Below are positions 1 through 7,647 of a stretch of DNA of 32,836 bases, piece after piece. The notes under the pieces were generated by a model. The model was not told the DNA's origin. It was given only the letters and a program-made list of their open reading frames with translations, and ran no database searches. How positions within the stretch are numbered: position 1 is the stretch's first letter; each line of letters opens with the position of its first letter. The stretch comes from Chloroflexota bacterium (GTDB taxonomy: Bacteria; Chloroflexota; Anaerolineae; Promineifilales; Promineifilaceae): NCBI GenBank assembly GCA_013112725.1, contig JABFFZ010000067.1, forward strand, positions 1-32,836. The letters run 5' to 3'. A program made the position numbers and the translations under genes.

Positions 1-119
1 AACTGGCGGTAACGGTAACGGATGAATTGGGCTACACGGCCGTTCCACCGCCACCGTCACAATCACCGGTTCAGACACGGCCGTGTAGCCCAATTCATCC
101 GTTACCGTTACCGCCAGTT
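1..119. repeat. Perfect 43-bp inverted repeat at left end (fold-back)
   Basis: Bases 1-43 are the exact reverse complement of 77-119, separated by a 33-base loop (44-76). The right arm is normal coding sequence of the minus-strand vWA gene (it encodes ELAVTVTDELGYTAV). The left arm is the same sequence turned around. The terminal position and lack of any mismatch suggest a fold-back chimera at a contig end rather than a biological repeat. Confidence 0.85.
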
Positions 120-1314
120 CATACACACCCACATCGGCATTCTGCACCGGCCAATCCAGCAGCAACATGCCGGCTTCGTCTGGCTGCGGCGTGGTCAACT
201 GCGGCTGCAAGACACCATTCACGCGGAAGGTCACTTCTGCCAGGCGGCGGGCACGGCCGTCCGGCCAACTGATCTGCACCGGCACCGGCTGTATGGTGGG
301 CTGCAGCTCGGCCAGCGGCGTATCTTCGGCCGTGCCCACCCGGCGAATGATCGTCCGGCCCAGAGCAATGGCCGCCGTTGGTGGTTCAATGGTCAGGTTG
401 AGGTCGGTAACGGCCGTGACCGTGCCCAGATTCACCGTCAACGGATAGACGCCGCTGGCGCGCAGCAGCGAACGATAACTGATTTGTGGCCGGTTGCTTT
501 CTTGCTGCCAGCGCAGAAAAATGGCGTCGGCCCGTTCCGGGCGGGGCACATGCACGTGGAGGCCAGCCGTTGGCCCGGCCAGCGCCGAGGCATTGCCAAT
601 ATCTTCCAGACTGGCTTCCGGCCCCAAAATACCGGCAAAGATGGGCACACCGGCTGTTTGTGCCGCCGCCGTCAGGCTGGGGTAATCGAGAAACTGGCTC
701 AGGCGGCGGGATTCACTCAGCAAAAAGATGGCCTGGTAACGGCCGTTGCCACCGATGTCGGCGGCGTGGGCGATGGCGTCTAGCATTTGCTGGTTTACCG
801 GCCCTGCTTCGGCCAGATTTTGCGGTTCATACGCCGCCAGCGCGTTGATCACCTCTTCCGGCGTGGTGGCATCGCGCACCAGGAATTCACTGCCTGTGTT
901 GGCGCGATTGGGCACAATCACCGAAACGCGATCCAGCCCGGACGGACTCATAAAACGGGTGGCGTAGCGACCGATGATCTCTTTTACCTCGTCCAGGCGG
1001 CTCGCCTCGTCCCCATCGGTCATCAACAGGGTGGTATCGGCGTCAATGACAAACACGATGTCGCTGCCCACGGGCACGTAACGCACGTCAAAGTCACTGA
1101 TGGGTACGCCGTTCTCGCGCAGGCGCAGGTTGCCCAATTCGGCGGTACTCAGGGGCACACCGGCCGCATTCACGGCGCGCATGTTGACGCGCACGGTGGG
1201 AAAGGCGGACGTATCCGGCTCACCCAACGTCAGGTCAACACCCTGCGCCCACACCGGCACGGCCGTGACCAACAGCCAACAAATGAAAACCAATACCAGT
1301 CCTCTTCTCATCAT
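1..1314 (-). CDS. Secreted vWA-like protein, 3' end missing at window edge
   Basis: This minus-strand frame is open from an ATG at 1314 to base 1 with no stop. It starts with a signal peptide (two Met, two Arg, a hydrophobic stretch, then VPVWAQG). A von Willebrand factor A-like fold follows, with a strand reading DIVFVIDADTT. The metal-binding DxSxS motif is degenerate. Ig-like repeats come after it, ending near ELGYTAVSEPVIVTVAVE. It resembles the first two thirds of the divergent gene at 1500, so it probably also had a C-terminal membrane segment and cytoplasmic domain beyond the edge. The last 43 bases (1-43) are an inverted copy of 77-119, so the terminal codons are unlikely to be native. 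ATG ATG at 1314/1311 leaves the exact start open. Function is not known; adhesion or envelope sensing is inference. Confidence 0.75.
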   Translation of the reverse strand, partial: MMRRGLVLVFICWLLVTAVPVWAQGVDLTLGEPDTSAFPTVRVNMRAVNAAGVPLSTAELGNLRLRENGVPISDFDVRYVPVGSDIVFVIDADTTLLMTDGDEASRLDEVKEIIGRYATRFMSPSGLDRVSVIVPNRANTGSEFLVRDATTPEEVINALAAYEPQNLAEAGPVNQQMLDAIAHAADIGGNGRYQAIFLLSESRRLSQFLDYPSLTAAAQTAGVPIFAGILGPEASLEDIGNASALAGPTAGLHVHVPRPERADAIFLRWQQESNRPQISYRSLLRASGVYPLTVNLGTVTAVTDLNLTIEPPTAAIALGRTIIRRVGTAEDTPLAELQPTIQPVPVQISWPDGRARRLAEVTFRVNGVLQPQLTTPQPDEAGMLLLDWPVQNADVGVYELAVTVTDELGYTAVSEPVIVTVAVERPCSPIHPLPLPPV

Positions 1315-1357
1315 ACCCAATTCGCGTTACGCTCTATCGAAGTCCAAAATCCAACTT

Positions 1358-1397
1358 CGGATTACCGATTACGGATCACGGATTACCGATCACCGTT
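1358..1397. repeat. Intergenic word repeat (CGGATTACCGATTACGGAT family)
   Basis: The spacer between the divergent vWA genes is made of short overlapping words: ATTACCG, ATTACGG, ATCACGG, ATCACCG. The 19-mer CGGATTACCGATTACGGAT at 1358-1376 recurs exactly at 18515-18533, and related words fill the spacers at about 30855-30920 and 31510-31566. The words are partly self-complementary. Confidence 0.6.
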
Positions 1398-1422
1398 CCC
1401 CTCCCGCCCACCCTGCTTTATG

Positions 1423-1451
1423 TTTACTTTATGGGCGCGGTTTGATATTAT
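1423..1451 (+). promoter_or_regulatory. Candidate promoter for the vWA-FHA gene
   Basis: TTTACT at 1423-1428, a 17-base spacer, then TATTAT at 1446-1451 preceded by TG (extended -10). It lies about 50 bases upstream of the ATG at 1500. Called from consensus match only. Confidence 0.4.
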
Positions 1452-1499
1452 ACCAGCGGACGTACCAGGGAGCAGGGACAGAGAGAAAAAGGCGTGGCA

Positions 1500-3347
1500 A
1501 TGGGCAAATCACAACGATCAATTCTTAATTATCAATTGTCAAGTATCAAGTATCGGCTCCTTTTAGGGGTATTGCTGCTGTTGTTGGCTTTGGGGGCTGC
1601 GCCGCTGCGGGCGCAAGATGCCGAACCGTCGCCGGTGGAACGGTTGACCATTACCGGCACCAGCGCCGAGAGTTTACCGGCGATTGAAGTGCGGCTCTAC
1701 GGCCGTGATGCCCAGGGCAATCCGCTCGACCTGGCGCGGGAAACGTTGACCATTCAACATGGCGGGCAGCCGGTTGGCCCCATCAACTACCAGGGTGCGC
1801 ACCGCACCGGCACACTGACCATCTTTCTGATTGATATTCCCACCGGGGTGGCGGCGCAACTGCCGGCGCTGCAAGAGGCGATCAACCAATACGCCAGCCC
1901 CGGCAATATGATGGAGCAGGTGGATTATACGGCCGTGTACGAAGTGGGCGCTTCCCAACCGGTGGAATTTTTACCCCCCACCAATTTCCACAACAGCGTG
2001 CGCAACCTGTTCGCCACACCGCTCAACCCGGAAGTCGGCGCGACTGCCCTGTATGACAGCATCCTCAGCCTGTTAGAAAGTTCGGCCGGCCTGCGCCCCA
2101 ACCCGGATATGCCCGTTCACATTGTGCTGATGACCGATGGCACAGACGCCCTCAGCCGGGCCAGCGGCGATGACGTCAGCCGCCGCGCCGCTGAACTGGG
2201 CATCCCCATCCACACCGTCTGGTTGGAAAACAGCGACATCAGCAATGCCACGCCGGGCCAAAGTTATCTGGCGGGTCTGGCGGCAGCGACCGGCGGCGTG
2301 GCCGTGCAGTTAAACAATACCGCCGAACTGCCCCTCATCTGGAACCGCATCGCCGGTTTTCGGGATCAGGCGCGCATCCGCTACCAGGCCATGAACCTCG
2401 ATGGCGGCACTTTTGCTGTGAATGTGGCCCTGGCAGACCGCCCCTGGATCACGGCCGATTCCCAGGTCACTATCCCCTTCAATATCCCCAGTGTACTCAT
2501 TGACCTGCCACCCGAATCGCGCACGCTGTCACTGCCCAACCTGGAAGACCCGGTGCGGCTGCGGTTGAAAACGCAGGTTTCCTGGCTGGATGGGGAGCAG
2601 CGGAGCATCGAAGCGGCGCAGTTGATCGTGAATAATGACACGGCACGGCCGTTTGAAATTCCGGTGGCCAGCCTGAGCGAATTTGTGGCCGAAGTGAACA
2701 ATCTGGTCTATGGCAATAATACGCTGGAAGTGGTGGTGCTGGACAGCCAGGGGATGCGCGCCACCAGCCCCACCGTACTCCTCACCGTGAATGAAGGCCG
2801 CCGCGATGTGCCCGCGATGTTGGATGGCGGCAATCAGTTTGCCCGCTTTCTGGCGCGGTTGTTCACCTTTTTGCTGGTGGCGGCGCTGATTGGCGGCGGG
2901 CTGTTCTTTTTGTGGCAGCGGGGGGTGTTTGCCGGGTTGTTGGGCAAACGGGAAGGGGGGCGCCGCCGTTCCCGCCGCCGGGGTGGGCCGACGACGACGA
3001 TTACGGATGTTGGCCCGGCGGCGCTCTCTCAGCCGACGGCCGTTGCCGGTTATCTGGATGTGCTGGAATCGGTGTCTCGGATGGAGACGCCCATTCCTTT
3101 ACACGGCACACTCATCCGCATTGGCCGCAGCCCGGCGCAGTGTGAGATTGCCTTTGAGAATGACATCACCATGTCCCGCCTGCACGCCAATTTGCAGCGC
3201 GAGGGCGCTGATTACCGCCTTTTTGACGAAAACAGCACCAGCGGCTCCTTTGTCAACGAACGCCAGGTGCCGGAATATGGCATCCAACTGGTAGACGGTG
3301 ACGAAATCCACCTGGGCGCGGTGCATCTGCGCTACCGCCGGGCGTGA
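1500..3347 (+). CDS. Secreted vWA-like domain, membrane segment and cytoplasmic FHA domain
   Basis: This 615-residue protein has an N-terminal signal peptide (hydrophobic LLLGVLLLLLALGAAP, then LRAQ). Residues about 95-290 form a vWA-like domain (strand GTLTIFLIDIPTG, later VHIVLMTDGTD). The MIDAS Ser/Ser positions are not conserved, so metal-dependent ligand binding is doubtful. An Ig-like stretch follows, then one membrane helix near 447-470 and an Arg-rich stop-transfer patch (GRRRSRRRGG). A C-terminal FHA domain (about 533-615) keeps the core motifs IGRSP, MSRLHANL and NSTSGSFVN. FHA domains bind phosphothreonine, so the protein probably couples an outside domain to a cytoplasmic phospho-dependent partner; this is inference. 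I chose the ATG at 1500 because AAAAAGG lies at a suitable distance. A GTG two codons earlier (1494) is possible. The next reading frame begins immediately after its stop. Confidence 0.85.
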   Translation: MGKSQRSILNYQLSSIKYRLLLGVLLLLLALGAAPLRAQDAEPSPVERLTITGTSAESLPAIEVRLYGRDAQGNPLDLARETLTIQHGGQPVGPINYQGAHRTGTLTIFLIDIPTGVAAQLPALQEAINQYASPGNMMEQVDYTAVYEVGASQPVEFLPPTNFHNSVRNLFATPLNPEVGATALYDSILSLLESSAGLRPNPDMPVHIVLMTDGTDALSRASGDDVSRRAAELGIPIHTVWLENSDISNATPGQSYLAGLAAATGGVAVQLNNTAELPLIWNRIAGFRDQARIRYQAMNLDGGTFAVNVALADRPWITADSQVTIPFNIPSVLIDLPPESRTLSLPNLEDPVRLRLKTQVSWLDGEQRSIEAAQLIVNNDTARPFEIPVASLSEFVAEVNNLVYGNNTLEVVVLDSQGMRATSPTVLLTVNEGRRDVPAMLDGGNQFARFLARLFTFLLVAALIGGGLFFLWQRGVFAGLLGKREGGRRRSRRRGGPTTTITDVGPAALSQPTAVAGYLDVLESVSRMETPIPLHGTLIRIGRSPAQCEIAFENDITMSRLHANLQREGADYRLFDENSTSGSFVNERQVPEYGIQLVDGDEIHLGAVHLRYRRA

Positions 3348-3348
3348 T

Positions 3349-3640
3349 ATGGAACAAGCGCCTGCTTACCCCCTAGAGCCTGTGGCCATACAGCCCTGGG
3401 TGGTCACGGCCGTTGCCGAGCAATACCGCGCACCAGCTTATGCAGCCGTCAGCGCCGCTGCGCGCGGATGCCGGGCAGTTTTTTACGCCCCCGCCGGTAG
3501 TGCGGCTCATGGCTTCCTTTTTTGAAACGCTGCCTGCGGACATTCACTTGTTGGATGCCGGGGCGGGTGTGGGTGTACTCACCGCTGCCTTTGTAAATGG
3601 GACGCAGATTCACGCGGATGACGCGGATAAAATGTTGTGA
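3349..3640 (+). pseudogene. Broken N-terminal fragment of a Type IIG/Eco57I-like DNA methyltransferase
   Basis: Starting at an ATG that almost touches the upstream stop, frame 1 reads MEQAPAYPLEPVAIQPW, then the sequence makes sense only in frame 2 from about 3413. There it reads LRADAGQFFTPPPVVRLMAS, then LLDAGAGVGVLTAAF. The GQFFTPPPVV stretch and the SAM-binding motif I (DAGAGVG) are typical of Eco57I-type N6-adenine methyltransferases. After motif I the similarity ends in a repetitive tail (ACGCGGATGACGCGGATAA) and a stop at 3638-3640. Only about 80 of several hundred expected residues remain, split across two frames. It is a decayed restriction-modification remnant. The family call is by motif recognition. 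Confidence 0.6.
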
Positions 3641-3809
3641 ATAGGCGTCCTGTTTTCATTCATGGTGGTCGGCGACAGCCGGTGAAGTCTCCTAGGAAAC
3701 CGAAGTTTGGGTAGCTGATGACCCAACGCATCTGATCCATTTTGATGGCGCCCGCTTCCTGGGACCATATGTGTCTGAGGCTTAGGCCGTTGGGAACCAC
3801 AGCGTAAAA

Positions 3810-3854
3810 GTAGCGCCCTGATCTGGCTGGCTGCCAGCCAGATCAGGGCGCTAC
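3810..3854 (-). terminator. Strong 22-bp hairpin after the deoxynucleoside kinase gene
   Basis: Arms 3810-3831 and 3833-3854 are perfectly complementary around a single central base. On the minus strand the hairpin starts 4 bases after the TGA of the kinase gene and is followed by CTTTTACG. This fits an intrinsic terminator, although the T-run is short. A cruciform or bidirectional role is possible. Confidence 0.65.
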
Positions 3855-3858
3855 CACC

Positions 3859-4494
3859 TCACAACGTCAGCACGTCGCGGCCTTGCAGGCGGTGGAGGAT
3901 TTTTTGCCAGATTTGGTCCAGATGGTCGGCGTATTGCACGTAATCCAGGTTGTCCGTTTCAATGGTTAAGATAGGGCTGAGGGTGAAGCCGTCAATCCAG
4001 GCGTCGTACAATTCGTTTAGCTGGTGCAGGTAGTCGTCGCTGATGCTTTGCTCGTAGTCGCGACCGCGCTGGATGATGCGGCGGCGCAGGGTAGGCACGG
4101 CCGTGCGCAGATAAATAACCAGGTGCGGCGGGCGCAGCAGGGTCGCCATCGTCTGGTATAGCTCATAGTAACAGTGCCAGTCGCGGGTGCTCATGTGTCC
4201 CTGCCGGTACAGGTTGCGGGCGAAAATTTCGGCGTCTTCATAGACGCTGCGGTCTTGAATAATGGAGTTGCTTTGTTGCAGCAGGTCATGGTGCTGCCGC
4301 AGCCGCCGCGACAGAAAAAAGACTTGCGACTGAAAGCTCCAACGGGGCATGTCCTGGTAAAAGTCGGTCAGATAAGGGTTTTCGGCTACCGCTTCAAAGA
4401 CCGGCTCCCAACCGGCACGCTCCGCCAGCAAACTGACCAGCGTAGATTTGCCCGCGCCAATGTTCCCGGCAATGGTGATAAATTGTTTCGTCAT
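3859..4494 (-). CDS. Deoxynucleoside kinase (dAK/dGK family)
   Basis: The 211-residue cytosolic enzyme has the deoxyribonucleoside kinase fold and phosphorylates deoxynucleosides to monophosphates for dNTP salvage. The P-loop is GNIGAGKST (10-18). ENPYL (about 38-42) belongs to the substrate site, and DRSVYED (81-87) is the conserved DRS motif that contacts the nucleoside and the catalytic region. The Arg-rich lid is RRRIIQRGRDYEQ. The length matches bacterial dAK/dGK enzymes of about 200-220 residues. Base specificity cannot be read from these motifs alone. AAAGGA lies 6-7 bases upstream of the ATG. It is the last gene of the minus-strand group 7441-3859, separated from the gene before it by a 15-bp hairpin, so it may be partly uncoupled from that operon. 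Confidence 0.88.
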   Translation of the reverse strand: MTKQFITIAGNIGAGKSTLVSLLAERAGWEPVFEAVAENPYLTDFYQDMPRWSFQSQVFFLSRRLRQHHDLLQQSNSIIQDRSVYEDAEIFARNLYRQGHMSTRDWHCYYELYQTMATLLRPPHLVIYLRTAVPTLRRRIIQRGRDYEQSISDDYLHQLNELYDAWIDGFTLSPILTIETDNLDYVQYADHLDQIWQKILHRLQGRDVLTL

Positions 4495-4505
4495 ACGATT
4501 CCTTT

Positions 4506-4538
4506 ACAAACCGGGTTTTTCTCAAAAACCCGGTTTGT
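4506..4538. terminator. 15-bp hairpin between membrane-protein and kinase genes
   Basis: Arms 4506-4520 and 4524-4538 (ACAAACCGGGTTTTT and its complement) pair perfectly around a 3-base loop. The right arm includes one base of the upstream gene's stop codon. There is no clear T-run beyond it on the minus strand, so partial termination or mRNA processing is as likely as full termination. Confidence 0.5.
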
Positions 4539-5707
4539 TATCGTTCATGGCACTCTTGCAGCGTTACCTGCCGCAGCCCGCTAAAGAGGCACTCTATGGC
4601 GTAATCACCGTTGGCCGCCGCCTGCATCCACACATAACTGCCCTGTTGGCCCAGGTGGGTGAAGACGGGCCGTTCGTCGCCAAAGCGGGGGGCGCGGGCT
4701 TGCAGCCAGGCCTGCCACCGTTCGTTGATCTGGGGCAGGCAGCGCGCCGGGCAATCAGCCGGCAGCGGCGCGCCGGTAAGCAAGGTGTAAAAGCCATCGG
4801 TGTACGGCCGTGATGCATCCGTACAAAAACTCAGGTAAATGGCCTGCCCCTCGCCGGCGTAGACCTGGCATTGCAGCCAGACGCCGCTGTCAAACAGGGC
4901 CACGACGGTGATAATTGTACCATCCAGCGTTACTTCACCTACTAGCAGCGTGTATGGCCCGGCCAACTGGTGGCGTACCCCGTTGAGGGCGTTGTAGTTG
5001 AAACCCGTTTGCTGCGAAAGCGCAAACAAATCGCCGTCATAATCGCGCACTGTTTCAATGCCCCGGTAGACAAAGCCCATGGCCTGGCGCGGCGGATTAC
5101 CCGTATGGTCGGGCATGGCATACGCGCCCACACCGGCCAACAGCGCCGGCAGCAGTAGCGCCAACAGCGCCCGCCCGCTCAGCCGCCCACGTGGGCCAAG
5201 CTGGTTATAAACCCGCGCCAGCCGCACTTCTTGCAGCAGCGCCAGGATAAAAAGGACAAAGATGAGCAATATCCCGGCGATGGGGAAAGCCCACCAGGCG
5301 GCGCGGTCTGGTACGGGGTAAACGGGCAGGCCGCGGAAAGCGGTTTCGTTGAGCCACACCAGCCGGTTGAAGGTTAGCGCCGGCAGATAACCGCAGAGGA
5401 GGGTAATGCTCACGGCCGTACCCAACCAGGCCAGCACCGTCACCACTCCCTTATTCAGGCGGGCGGTTAGCCAGCCCACCAGCGTACACAGCAAGACGAC
5501 CAGCAGCGCGGTAATCACCACGCCACTGTCCACATAGCGGGCAGGCAGGTCGGCCAGTTGGCGCAGCTTTGGCCCCCAATAGCCCACCGCCACCGCCAGC
5601 CCGATGAAGAGGCCATTCAGGAACGCCACACGGCTGTAACCGGGCAGTTGGTACGTCTCCGGTGTATCCAGGATGGAGGGTTTGTCTATCGGCCGTGTCG
5701 AAGCCAT
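4538..5707 (-). CDS. Multi-pass membrane protein of unknown function
   Basis: The 389-residue protein has about five hydrophobic segments in the N-terminal half (roughly residues 26-43, 63-82, 88-111, 137-159 and 178-197). A soluble C-terminal region of about 190 residues follows, with several Cys (CQVYAGEG, SFCTDA, CPARCLPQ, ECLF, ECHER). I do not recognise the family. The frame is open further upstream, but the ATG at 5707 is right because AGGAGGTG stands 5 bases in front of it. This start lies inside the last codons of the cytochrome gene (22-base overlap), which suggests translational coupling. Its place next to a membrane-anchored cytochrome c hints at an envelope role, but that is only context. 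The N-terminal residues are MASTRPIDKPS. Confidence 0.75.
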   Translation of the reverse strand: MASTRPIDKPSILDTPETYQLPGYSRVAFLNGLFIGLAVAVGYWGPKLRQLADLPARYVDSGVVITALLVVLLCTLVGWLTARLNKGVVTVLAWLGTAVSITLLCGYLPALTFNRLVWLNETAFRGLPVYPVPDRAAWWAFPIAGILLIFVLFILALLQEVRLARVYNQLGPRGRLSGRALLALLLPALLAGVGAYAMPDHTGNPPRQAMGFVYRGIETVRDYDGDLFALSQQTGFNYNALNGVRHQLAGPYTLLVGEVTLDGTIITVVALFDSGVWLQCQVYAGEGQAIYLSFCTDASRPYTDGFYTLLTGAPLPADCPARCLPQINERWQAWLQARAPRFGDERPVFTHLGQQGSYVWMQAAANGDYAIECLFSGLRQVTLQECHER

Positions 5708-6411
5708 AACGCACCTCCTAAAAACAACAATAAAATCACCACCCCGCCGGCCAACCATTCCGTCCGCATGGGCACAGCCGCCGGTTCTGGGGACGGCGCA
5801 GCAGGAGTAGGGGGCACGGCCGTATCCCCCGCATGGTCTGCCGTCACTTCCCTATACGCCGGGTTGAGAATGATTGTTGATAAATCGGCCTCGGCCAGCG
5901 CCACACCGTCAGACAGGCCATGCGTCCGCGCCAGGAAGGCAGTGATGGCCAGATATTCGGCGTCTGTCAGGCTGCCGGGGGCTTGCCGGGGCATCGCCGC
6001 CCGCATAAAAACGTAGACCTCATACATCGTGGGGTAGTTCGCCAGGCTGCCTTCGCCGATTAGGGCGGGCACAGTACGCGGAACGATAAAGCCATTTTCA
6101 TACGGCCGTTCGCCATGGCAGCCTGAATTCCAGCAAAATTGCTCTTCCGGTGGGTACTGTGCCCGCCAGTCATCATCTGGCGCATCGGTGAGGCCCTGGC
6201 CCCGGTCACCGTGGCAGGGCTGGCAGTGTAGCCAGTAAAGCTGCGCGCCATCGTCGGCCATGGTGGGGGCGACAACAGTGGGTGGTGCTGCCAGCCGGTC
6301 CGGCGTAGGGGTGGGCGTGGTCTGGGCCGACAGTGGTCGGGTCTGGCTAAGGAGGAGGATGGCAACGGCCGTCAGTTGGCGCCCTATCCAGACCAGTTTA
6401 GTCCGGTTCAT
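5686..6411 (-). CDS. Membrane-anchored c-type cytochrome
   Basis: The 241-residue exported protein starts with a signal peptide (hydrophobic AVAILLLSQ, then PLSAQ) followed by a Thr/Pro-rich linker. The heme attachment motif is CQPCH (C63, C66, H67), in the context YWLHCQPCHGDRGQG typical of class I cytochrome c. A second Cys pair with His, CWNSGCH (C93, C98, H99), has four residues between the cysteines and so is not a standard heme motif. Conserved ITAFL near the C-terminal helix and several Met can supply the second iron ligand. A C-terminal membrane helix (about 218-236) ends in LRHGR, placing the heme domain outside. The ATG at 6411 is preferred over a TTG at 6429. It overlaps the upstream gene by 14 bases. 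Its electron partner is unknown. Confidence 0.8.
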   Translation of the reverse strand: MNRTKLVWIGRQLTAVAILLLSQTRPLSAQTTPTPTPDRLAAPPTVVAPTMADDGAQLYWLHCQPCHGDRGQGLTDAPDDDWRAQYPPEEQFCWNSGCHGERPYENGFIVPRTVPALIGEGSLANYPTMYEVYVFMRAAMPRQAPGSLTDAEYLAITAFLARTHGLSDGVALAEADLSTIILNPAYREVTADHAGDTAVPPTPAAPSPEPAAVPMRTEWLAGGVVILLLFLGGALWLRHGR

Positions 6412-7441
6412 AGGAATTGATTTCACCAATCAGAGCAGCTATCAGGGCCGCCCAGGAGGGGGTTTGTGGTTCCAGTTCGGGTAAATCCGTCTGAATGTCT
6501 TCCAGAAACGGCCGTATCCCTTGTAAATACTCCGGCAAATCGGCCAGCACCACATCCAGCCGCGCCACCATTTCAGCCCGGCGCGGCTCCGTCAAAATAC
6601 GGTTCAGGAAATCACCCGCCCCATCATGGGAGTCACCTGAACCTTGTTCCAGCAGCTCTGCGGCTTCTTCAATTTCTGCATCTGTAAAAAGCTGGAACAT
6701 AAGCTCGCCATCCAGCATATTGTGGATAAAGTTCTGCTGAGCCATCTTCATAATGTTATCCAGATAATGACGCAAACCAGGAACATTATCTATCCGTTGT
6801 TGGGCAGCCTCTTCATCAAACGGTTCTTCATCTTCCTCATCCGGCACAATAAGCAGCGGGCCGGCCTCAATGCTCTTAGCGGCAATGGTATAGATCAGAC
6901 CAGGATAAAACTTGGCTTTCTCGTCTCTTTTCATTTCCAGAATCAATTGCACGGCGCTGGTCTGCCACAATTTCTGTTCATTGCCGCTATCCCGGAAACG
7001 GGCGCGGGCTGTTTCTGCTCGTTTGAGCAGGGTCTCCTGGAACTCATCAGTCAACAGTTCCGGCAAAATGTGCTCCACAATCTCAAAGGATTTCTCACTG
7101 CGCGCCTCTTCAGGTAGGGCAAAATAATCATCGGCCGTGAGGCCGTTTTCTTCCATTGCGGCCACAAAGAGCATAAAAGCGGTAGTTGGCAGAAAAAACA
7201 AAGACCTCAATTCCGGTTCATGTACCAGTTCATCACTATCCGCTGCCAGTTCCATGACGGCTGTCAGTCCCTTTTCCAGGTCGGGCCGTCTCAGAAACGG
7301 CCGTAAATCCTCCATCAACTGCCAGTTTACCCCCGGCGTTTCTGGCTCTTCCCATCTGGTACGGCGGCGTATCTGGTTCTTTTGTTGCTGCTTGCGCCGC
7401 TTCTGCTCCCGCCGGGACAACTTTTTCTTCTTTCCAGCCAT
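6398..7441 (-). CDS. Hypothetical acidic cytosolic protein with basic N-terminal tail
   Basis: The 347-residue protein opens with a highly basic tail (MAGKKKKLSRREQKRRKQQQ) that could bind nucleic acid or ribosomes. The rest is largely helical and acidic, with a run IVPDEEDEEPFDEEAAQ. No signal peptide, membrane helix or catalytic motif is visible, and I do not recognise the family. AAGGA lies about 9 bases before the ATG at 7441, and a good promoter sits 39 bases further up, so it is the first gene of the operon with the cytochrome and membrane protein. Its stop overlaps the cytochrome start. Four genes in one direction with two overlaps suggest coordinated expression, but the common purpose is not evident. 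Confidence 0.75.
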   Translation of the reverse strand: MAGKKKKLSRREQKRRKQQQKNQIRRRTRWEEPETPGVNWQLMEDLRPFLRRPDLEKGLTAVMELAADSDELVHEPELRSLFFLPTTAFMLFVAAMEENGLTADDYFALPEEARSEKSFEIVEHILPELLTDEFQETLLKRAETARARFRDSGNEQKLWQTSAVQLILEMKRDEKAKFYPGLIYTIAAKSIEAGPLLIVPDEEDEEPFDEEAAQQRIDNVPGLRHYLDNIMKMAQQNFIHNMLDGELMFQLFTDAEIEEAAELLEQGSGDSHDGAGDFLNRILTEPRRAEMVARLDVVLADLPEYLQGIRPFLEDIQTDLPELEPQTPSWAALIAALIGEINSYEPD

Positions 7442-7479
7442 GGGTTTACATTCCTTAATCTTGTGGTTTAATGAAACGG

Positions 7480-7508
7480 ATTATACCCGACCGGGTGGTG
7501 GGTGGCAG
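7480..7508 (-). promoter_or_regulatory. Promoter of the 7441-3859 operon
   Basis: On the minus strand a perfect TATAAT occupies 7485-7480. CTGCCA (7508-7503) sits 17 bases upstream as a -35 element. Transcription would begin around 7473, about 30 bases before the ATG. The -35 lies 9 bases from the heptamer array. Confidence 0.55.
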
Positions 7509-7517
7509 GTGACAGGT

Positions 7518-7601
7518 GACGAGTGACGAGTGACGAGTGACGAGTGACGAGTGACGAGTGACGAGTGACGAGTGACGAGTGACGAGTGACGAGTGACGAG
7601 T
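7518..7601. repeat. Twelve tandem copies of heptamer GACGAGT
   Basis: GACGAGT is repeated 12 times without error from 7518 to 7601, flanked by GGTGACAGGTGAC before and GATCACCTGCAACCTGC after, which are partly complementary (CAGGTGA and TCACCTG). The array lies between divergent genes, next to the minus-strand promoter and 46 bases from the plus-strand start. Perfect short units of this kind usually vary in number by slippage. Confidence 0.95.
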
Positions 7602-7647
7602 GATCACCTGCAACCTGCAACTAGCGACCAGCCACCAACAACTAGCA

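Noticed and set aside
22..1566. Several plus-strand open frames in the first 1.5 kb
   Set aside because: They lie antisense to a good minus-strand gene with signal peptide and domain structure, and have biased His/Arg/Gly composition typical of shadow frames in GC-rich DNA.
3696..3785. Short frame reading DDPTHLIHFDGARFLGPYV after the methyltransferase remnant
   Set aside because: It looks protein-like but has stops on both sides within 30 codons and no start; possibly another decayed gene piece, but too short to name.
7518..7601. Heptamer array as a CRISPR-like array
   Set aside because: Units are 7 bases with no spacers between them, so it is a simple tandem repeat.
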